In this document: piece after piece, positions 7,801 to 16,800 of the stretch
How the letters are laid out: each line of letters begins with the position of its first letter
Position numbering within the stretch: the first letter of the stretch is position 1
Assembly: GCA_964352775.1 (NCBI GenBank)
Contig: CAYGTK010000025.1
Coordinates: 1 to 28,526, forward strand
Reading direction: 5' to 3'
Length of the DNA: 28,526 nt
DNA from: CAYGTK01 sp964352775
GTDB taxonomy: Bacteria; Bacteroidota; Bacteroidia; Chitinophagales; CAIOSU01
The notes under the pieces: generated by a model
Told to the model about the DNA's origin: nothing
The model's input: only the letters and a program-made list of their open reading frames with translations
Database searches by the model: none
Translations under genes and position numbers: made by a program

Positions 7801-10800
7801 ACTAGAAAAATAGAAAGCATCGAAGTCATCAGTACTTGTAGGTATTGCACCATACATGTTAGTCATAACATTATTCTCAAACACGTTGCCCTGGCTTTCC
7901 CCTAATACAAATACTGCTTCAAATGTAGTAGATAAGTCTGTAGAAGCAGGGTTTTGGAAAGTGTTACCTCTTACTACACCATTGTTCATGTTATCGATGT
8001 ACAAGGCGGTGTTGTAGAAGTTGTTAAATGTGTTGTTCTCAATAACAAAGTTATCAGCACCTGTTCCAGTTACACCACCTTCACCATTAATGTTGATTAA
8101 GTTGTAACCATCTGCCAACGAACCGTTAAATGTGTTTCCACTAATTGTTAGGTTGTTTGCATTGTTACCATCAGTAAGATAACTAGTAGTTGAACCAGAT
8201 AACACAATTGCACCTGAATTTGAGCTAGACACACTAGTTAAGCTCGTTAAGTCAAATGTATTGTTTGAAAGTGTATTGAACTCCGACTCATTATATAAGT
8301 GAATCAACCAACCATACAATGTAGCATTAGTACGGAAAGTGAAGTTATCAAAGGTTGTATAATCAAGCCCATCAAATTGTACTACATGCCTGTCAGCACT
8401 TGTAGGAGTAAACTCAAGTACGTTACCATTACCGTTAAAGGTAACCGTATTAGTACTGCTTACACCTTGTACTTGTGGCAATGTAATCTGCTCGTTATAA
8501 GGGCCATTCAATACATTGAAGGTTACTGCACCAGTTACACCACAAGTTAAGTCAGCAATTGCGTCAGCAAAACTATTGTAGTTAGTACCAGCAGTTGGCT
8601 GAGTTTGGTCAATGGTATACATACCAGCGAAAGGACCACAGAAAGTTTGGAAAGCTACTGGGCCAACCCAGTTACTAAAGCTACCACCTACTTCTACAAC
8701 CTCCACATCGTCTATATATACATCACCTGCAACAAACGCATCTACTGATGAGAATATAGATAAGTGTACATTACCTGAACTAGGAGCTATGTACTGCCCA
8801 GTGTACTGAACATATGTACCAGTAGCGGTAGTTGTAAATAATGTAGTTCCAGAATTATAGGCTGGAATATTCTGTCCAGTAGTGATCTTAGCAGTAATGT
8901 TATTTGGTGTACCAGTGATACGAGCATTAAAACGAATTTCATACGTTTCGCCAGCAGTTACTGCAAAGGCATCAGTAAACAACCAAGACTCTACATCATC
9001 AGATACATTACCAGTCAAGGCCAAGTGCCCTGGAGCACTGTTAGCAGACGCTGTACTGTAATCGAAACGATTAGGATGTAGTGGTCCATTCAACGATAAC
9101 CATCCGGCAGGCACACTAGCTGCACCATCAAAGTTCTCAGTTAACAACGGAGTATTTACAGCAGCAGCACACTGATCGCGAACATAAGCTTCATATGATG
9201 TACCAAGCGTTAATCCTGTAAGTGTAGTAGAAGTACCCGCAATACCAGTTACCTGCGTACCATTTCCAGGCACGAAACCTGGCGCACCATAACTAACTTC
9301 AGCAGCAATTTGGTTACCACCAGCAGTCCAACTAAGGTCAGCTGTGGTTACCTGTACATTGCTTACTGCCAAGCTCGTTGGGTCAGGGCAATTAGCCAAT
9401 GTAGTAGCAGTTGCAGTTATATTGTTAGTGGAGTAATCTGTTCCTATATAGCTATAAGCACTATAGTAGTATGTAGTTACCGGGGTTAAAGGAGATGCAC
9501 CTAAAGTAGTGTGATTAAGGCTTAATGCACTACCTACGTAAACAACTTCTCCACCGCCTGGTAGTAGGTCGCCCACACTGTAAGCAGTTCCACTTGCAGG
9601 GGTGCCAAAGGTATTTGCAGTATTGGCAAATATTACCACATCGTTACCAGCTAAGTTCTGAGTCCAAGCAAGATCGATCTGATCGGTGGCCACAGCTGTA
9701 GCTGTTAATGTAATTGGTTGTTCAATTACTTGAACGATAGTGATATTATCGAACACTACACCATCACCTGATGAACTACCCAGATACTCAGAGTTATCAA
9801 GCTGACCAAATCGCATTTGGAATGTAGAACTTACCGTTTGACCCGCACCTGTAAGTGTAGCATCAATATCCAATAGTGGCGAGGTTTCCCAAATACCTTG
9901 AGTAGCATCGTTCCAGTCGTCTATTTGAACCCAAGCAGCGGCATTATTACCACGTACCCAAACTTTATCAGGAGCGTTTACCTCATCCCATGCATCAAAG
10001 TAATCATACTGTAAAGCAAGGTCGGTAGCAGAGGTATAATTGCCTAAGTTAACCGTGATGATCAAATAGTTTTCAGGATCTGTTCCTGTACCGTTCTTAG
10101 ATAACACTGCAGCACCTGAGCCACCATTGTTCACTAAAGCATTTGTTCCATATTCAACTTCACCTACTCCCTGTACGGTAGTTTCAAAGTCTATTCTACG
10201 TGTTCCATCGCAATATACGATAGCGTCATTGTTACTAATACCATTTGATGATTCGAAACCTTCGGTGAATGGTAAGGTAACTGGTGTTAAACTTACACAA
10301 GCAAATGCTGTAGTAGCGTCATCAGCTAAGAAAGAACCTGAATAGTTCGTTCCATTAGCAGACCATATTTGGTAGTAGTACTGCGTACTTGCAGTTAACC
10401 CAGTGTGGTTAAAGCTTGTGCCGCTGCCGGTATAAACTACCGTTCCACCACCTGGTATTGCATTACCCGCACTATAGCTAGTGCCATTTTGCGGAGCACC
10501 AAATGTGTTGGTAGTATTCACAGTAATTATAACATCATCAAGGGCTGCATTTTGCGTCCAAGCTAAATCGATGCTAGTAGTACCACCTGTAGTGGCGGTG
10601 AAAGTACCAGGCTGATCTACGAACACTCCATCAAAAATGGTTATGTTATCAAAGATCGCTCCATCACCAGAGCTACTACCCAAATAGGCAGAATTGTCGT
10701 CTTGTCCGAATCTAATTCCGAAAGTGGCACTTGGAGCTTGCGACCCTGCAGTTAATATAGCGTCTATATCCAAACCAGATACGGTTACCCAAACTCCTTG

Positions 10801-13800
10801 CGTACCACTGGTTTGCCAATCATCTATCTGCAACCAAGGGTCAGAAGAACTTCCACGTACCCATACCTTATCGGCTGCATCTACCTCATCCCAAGCATTG
10901 AACACGTCGTAGCTCAGTAATAGGTTAGTAGATGCTGTGTAAGCACTCAAGTCCATTGTCAATATCAGATAATTCTCTGGGTCTGTTCCTGTACCATTTT
11001 TGTACAATACAGCCGCACCAGCACCACCGTTGTTAGCACCTGCATTGGTACCAAAGTCGATCTGTCCTGAAGCTTGCTGAGAAGTTTCAAAGTTTACTGA
11101 TACATTGGTATTACAATATAATCCAGCATCACCTAATTGTGTGCCACTTGCCGACTCAAAGTCTTCCGTAAAAGGAAGGGTAAGTGGTGAAAGCGCAGGG
11201 CAATTAAGTAAAGTAGTAGCTGCATCAGTTACATCCGTAGAATAGTAATCGCTACCATCAACAGAGTACGCCGAATAGAAATATTGGGTATTAGCCGTAA
11301 GTCCTGTGTGGTTAAATGGTGAAGCCGTACCTACATACAATACTGTACCACCTGCAAAACTAGCACCCACTGTTGGTGAAGGAGTTCCATCCACAGGAGG
11401 TGTAAATGTACCAGTAGCATTGCTTACAATCACCACATTATTACTAGCCACATTAGGTGTAAACGTTATGTCAATTTGACTACCGCTAATAGCAGCTGCA
11501 TCAAACGCCAAAGGAGGGTTTACAGTTAAGGTAGTTGCATTAGCAGTAGCTGGAAGGCTGTATGTGCTTATACCATCATACGACCATGCTTCGTAGTAAT
11601 ACTGCGTTCCCTGAGGCAGACCAGTATGGTTAACCAATCCTGCAGCAGGTCCTACGTATAAGACTCTACCACCACCTAGTACAGTATCGCCTGCAACATA
11701 AGTGCCTAAAGGAGCTCCGAAAGTATTGTTAGTACCCCAAGCAACAAGGATGTCGTCACCACTAGTATTGGCTGTAGCAGCCAGATCTATTTGACTTGCG
11801 GAAGAACCAGTAGCTGTAAAACTAAGTGGTGCAGTAGGACCAACTAGTTCGGCTACACTTATCTCATCGATAGCCATATCACCAGTAAAACTTGTTCCTC
11901 TAGTAGCTACAAAACGAATCTGTATATTACCACCAGCGTAAGCACTTACATCAACTATTTGTTGTGACCAAGCTGCGGTACCCGATGTTTGCTGTTGACC
12001 AGATACGCTGAATACTTGGCTCCATCCAGAACCACCGTTAGCTTCTACAGCTATAGTACCTGAAGTAGGTCCATACATATGGTAAGAGAAACGTAATCTA
12101 GCACCAGTTACTCCAGATAGATCAATAAGCGGAGAAGTAAAGAATGCTTGACTTCCTGTTGAACCATTTGAAGACTCCACGAAAATGTAGTTTCCACCAC
12201 CTTTCACATCATCATCTGGTCCTGTACCAGAAGTAGTGGTTGTACCCACACGAGTACCCCAGAAATAGTTGGAGGCACTAGGGTCTGGAGAACGAGTCCA
12301 GCATCCATCAATAGCGTCACCTAAGTTATCACCACCAGTACCTGAAGTCCAACTTGCAGCACCATCAAAGCTTTCGCTAAATGGTATAGGTAATGCAGGG
12401 CAAGGTGTAGTAGCATCAGCAGTAACGTTTGAAGGGGAATAACTTGTACCGTTAACCGACCATGCAGCGTAGAAATATTGTGTTTGAGGGGTTAAACCAC
12501 TATGGGTGTAGCTAGTAGCTGAACCAACGTAAAGTACAGTACCACCGCCTGGTAATACGTCACCTACGTTATAGGTATTTCCGCCAACTGGTCCACCGAA
12601 AGTGCCAGCAGGGTCCCATACTAATATAACATCGTCGTTAGCAGTATTTTGCCCCCAAGTAAGCCCAATATCAGTAGAACTTGTGGCATTAGCCGTTAGC
12701 GATGTAGGTGGAAATACTATTGCTGTAGGAGCAAATTCATCAGCACCAATACATGGCGGAGTTGAACGTACATCACCATCAATATCTGTGGTTATACCAG
12801 CTATGCTAGTACCCGCGCCAGATAAAAGTGGATTAGCAGCATGAAGGTCTGTGGCTGAGGTATAAAACGGATTTTCGTTAATAGCCCCTACCTCGCCTGA
12901 AGTACCTGTGAAAGTGGCAAAATCAGCCATATCGGCACCCCAGTAGGCAAAGTTACTTGAGTTAGGTGCATAATAGTTGTTATTACTAATTGTAGAAACA
13001 TCACCAACACTTGCTACATAAATAGCATAGCCATCAGCACCAGAATTATCATTATAGAGTGTGTTGTTTTGAATATTAGTACTAGCAGTAGCTACTGAAG
13101 TGGACATGTAAATACCACCCTGAAGCGTACCTGTACCATTACCTTGAATAAACACGCTATTAAACTGTAAGTCGAAGTTATCACCGTCTAGGTAAATACC
13201 ATTACAACTAGCAGTACCGCCAGCATAATCGATGCTAAACATGTTGTTATACACCTTACCTGGTAAGGTACTTGTAGCATCCGTAGTGGTTATGTATAAT
13301 CCATATTGGTCAGCTACCACTTGGTTATTGAAAAAATCTAAATTTTCAGTAGTTCCAACTACAGAACCAGTAATATAGATTCCGTAAGTCATTATATCAA
13401 CATCAGTGATGGTATTGTTACTCACGGTAACACCATCATCTAAATCTGTCATGTATATACCATAACCATCATCGCCTGAAATAATATTGTTATCTAAAAT
13501 TACTGTACCATCATTATCAGATAAGTATAGTCCACGGAATGATGTGCTAGCAGGTAATGCTCCATTTACGGTGTTATTTGACATGGTTACATCATCCATA
13601 TCTTCTAAGTACGCACCATATGTAAATACATTATTGAAGGTATTACCAGTTACCGTACCGCCTATTGCGTGCGGGGCTGTTGCATTTAATAAATAGATAC
13701 CATAAGATGAATTATTGAAGGTGTTATTCGTTGCAGTGAAGTTGTCAAAGTCATTAGCGTCTAAGGTTTCACTTCCGTATACCAAAGCGTTATTAGTACT

Positions 13801-16800
13801 GCTTACTCCAATTAAATCATTCTCAATTATCAAATTATTCAACGTGATGTTCTCCGCACCGTTAGTCAATGAAACAACTCTTGCGTAGGTATCTGTACCC
13901 ACACGACCTAAAGTCATGTTTTGAAGAATGATAAAGTCAGCACCATCCAATTGAACTAGGTAGTTATCAGCAGATCCAGCACTAGTAGGTGTTTCCCAAA
14001 CCACATCAGTATTTACCCCAGTTTCAGCCTGGAATGTAATTGTATTGGTAGATGAAGCACCTGGTACAGCAGTAATGTTAACCTGCTCATTATAAGTGCC
14101 TGTTCTGATATTAAATACTACAGGAGCGCTTACCCCACAAAGTGCATCTACTGCATCTTGTATGGTAGCATAGTCAGGCGTAGTACCACCAATAGTATAC
14201 GTACCACTTAATGGTAAACAAGATGTTGTGAAAGCTATTGGGCCTATCCAAACACTAGTATTACCTGCAGCACAACTATCGCGAACATAAACCTCATAAT
14301 CGGTATTATCGGTAAGTCCAGAAATGTTATAAGTGCTTACGGTTAAGCCTGTTACAGCCGTTCCGCTTCCTTGGGTAAATCCTGCAGGACCATATTCCAA
14401 GTCAGTTGGTGCGGCAGAACCTTTTACCCAATTTACATCTGCAGCAGTGGTAGTAATACCAGTTACTGTTACCGATGTAGGTGGAGCACAAGAAATAGTG
14501 TACTCATCTGCACCAATACATGGGGGAATAGCACGGCTGTCTCCGTCAATATCAGTAGTTATGGTACCAATATTAGTTCCAGCACCAAGTAGCAATGTAC
14601 TCGCAGCATGTAGGTCAGAACCAGGAGTTAAGAAAACTGGATCTTCGTTCAACGCACCTGTTTCACCTGATGCTGTAGTTAAATCAGCAAAAGTAGTGCG
14701 GTCCGCAGCTTCCCAATATCCAAGATTGGTTGCATTGGGTGCGTAGTAATTATTAGTGGTTATTACACCTACATTATCACCATCAGTAACTGATAGTGCA
14801 AATGCATCCGTACCACTCATATTGTTAAAAAGACTGTTGTTCTGGATATTAATCGTTGCAGCGGCAATGGTTCCAGTTACAACCAATGGTCCTTGGTTGG
14901 CAGATGTTGAAGAAGAAGATCCATCAACATATATACTGTTATAAGTAAAGTCCCAATTTTCAGCACCAGTACAGTATATACCACCATTGGTACCTGTGCC
15001 TGTATAATCAATGGAAATCATGTTGTTGTATACCTTACCGTAGTTGGTAGTACTACCATCCGACGTAGTAAGATATATACCATATTGATCGGAGATTATC
15101 TGATTGTTGAAGATGGAAATCTCTTCAGCACCAGTTACCACAGAACCAGTCATGTAAATACCGTAGTTCAAGATGTCTACATCAGTAATGGTATTGTTAC
15201 TTACCGTTACACCATCATCAAGATCGGTCATATAGATACCGTATCCATCACCACCTGTAATAGTGTTGTTATCAACTAGGTTAGTACCATCATTGTCGTT
15301 TAGATATATACCGCTGAATGATGTACTAGCAGGAGAAGCACCTGTTATAGTATTATTCTGAACGGTTACGTTATCCATATCCTCTAGATAAATCGCGTAG
15401 GTATAGATGTTATTGAACGTATTGCCTGACACATTACCGTTAAGTGCGTGAGGGCCAGTAGCATTTAGTAAGTAAATACCGTAAGAACCATTGTTGAATG
15501 TAGAGTTGGTACAGCTAAAGTTGTCAAAGTCAAGTGCATCTGTTGTCTCACTACCGTAAATGAAAGCATTATTTGTACTGCTTACACCAATACGGTCGCT
15601 ATTGAAAATCACATTATCAAAAGAAATGTTTTCCGCTCCATCTAACATAGTTATCACTCTAGCATATGTGCTATCGAGTCTACGCTCCATCGTCAAGTTC
15701 TGGAAGGTGATAAAATCAGCTTCGTTCAACTCTACTGTGTAGTTATTAGCGATCGAAGCACTAGACGGGTAAGTCCAAACCACATCGGTATTGGTACCCG
15801 TTTCCGCTTGGAAGGTTATAGTATTGGTTAATGATGCACCTGGTACTGCTGGAATAGAAACCTGCTCGGTATAAGTACCTGTGCGAATGTTAAACGTAAC
15901 CGGTCCACTAACTCCACATAATGCGTTAACCGCATCTTGAATGGTAGCAAAGTCAGGGGTAGTTCCACCAATGGTGTAAGTACCGCTTAAGTTTAAGCAA
16001 GAGGTGGTGAACCCTACTGGGCCTACCCAAATACTTGAATTACCTGGGCCACAACTATCGCGTACGTATACGTCGTAGGCAGTATTAGCTGTCAAACCTG
16101 TTATATTATAAGTGTTGCCTGAAATACCTGTTACTAGCGTACCTGCTCCTTGCGTAAAACCAGATGGTCCGAATTCCAAGTCACTTGGCACAGCCGACCC
16201 TTTAACCCAATCTACATCTGCAGTGGTGGCTGTTATACCACTTACATTAATAGTGGAAGGAAACAAACAAGAAACAGAAATAGTAAACTCATCTGCACCA
16301 ATGTTAGGTGGCGTACCACGTAAGTCGCCATCAATATCTGTAGTTATGCCTGCAAGAGTAGTACCCGCTTGAAACAACTGCAAAGCAGCTGCATGTAAAT
16401 CGGTAGTTGACGTGAATTGTGGGTCAGCATTTACTGCGCCTGTTTCACCAGAATTACCAGTAAACGTAGCAAAATCGGCTTGGTCGGCACCCCAATAGGC
16501 TATGTTAGTAGCATTTGGCGCATAATAGGCGTTGTTGCTTAAGGTTGCAATATCAACTGTTGTACCTACAGATAGTGTGAAATCATCCGCACTGTTACCA
16601 TTGTTGAACATTACATTATTCCTAATATTTATTGATCCATCGGCAACTGTTCCAGTTGTTACAATTGCTCCTTGAAGAGTTGATGTAGATGTATTTCCAC
16701 CTTCAATATAAATGCTATTGAAATCTAAATTAACATAGTCACTTCCAGTGGTGTAAATTCCAGCGTTTGCTCCTGTTCCAGCATAGCTAATATTTATCAT

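Noticed and set aside
14333..14746. 137-residue plus-strand open frame within the giant gene, and similar frames at 12602, 16112 and 13487
   Set aside because: All lie antisense to repeated modules; they share sequence only because the modules repeat on the real strand.
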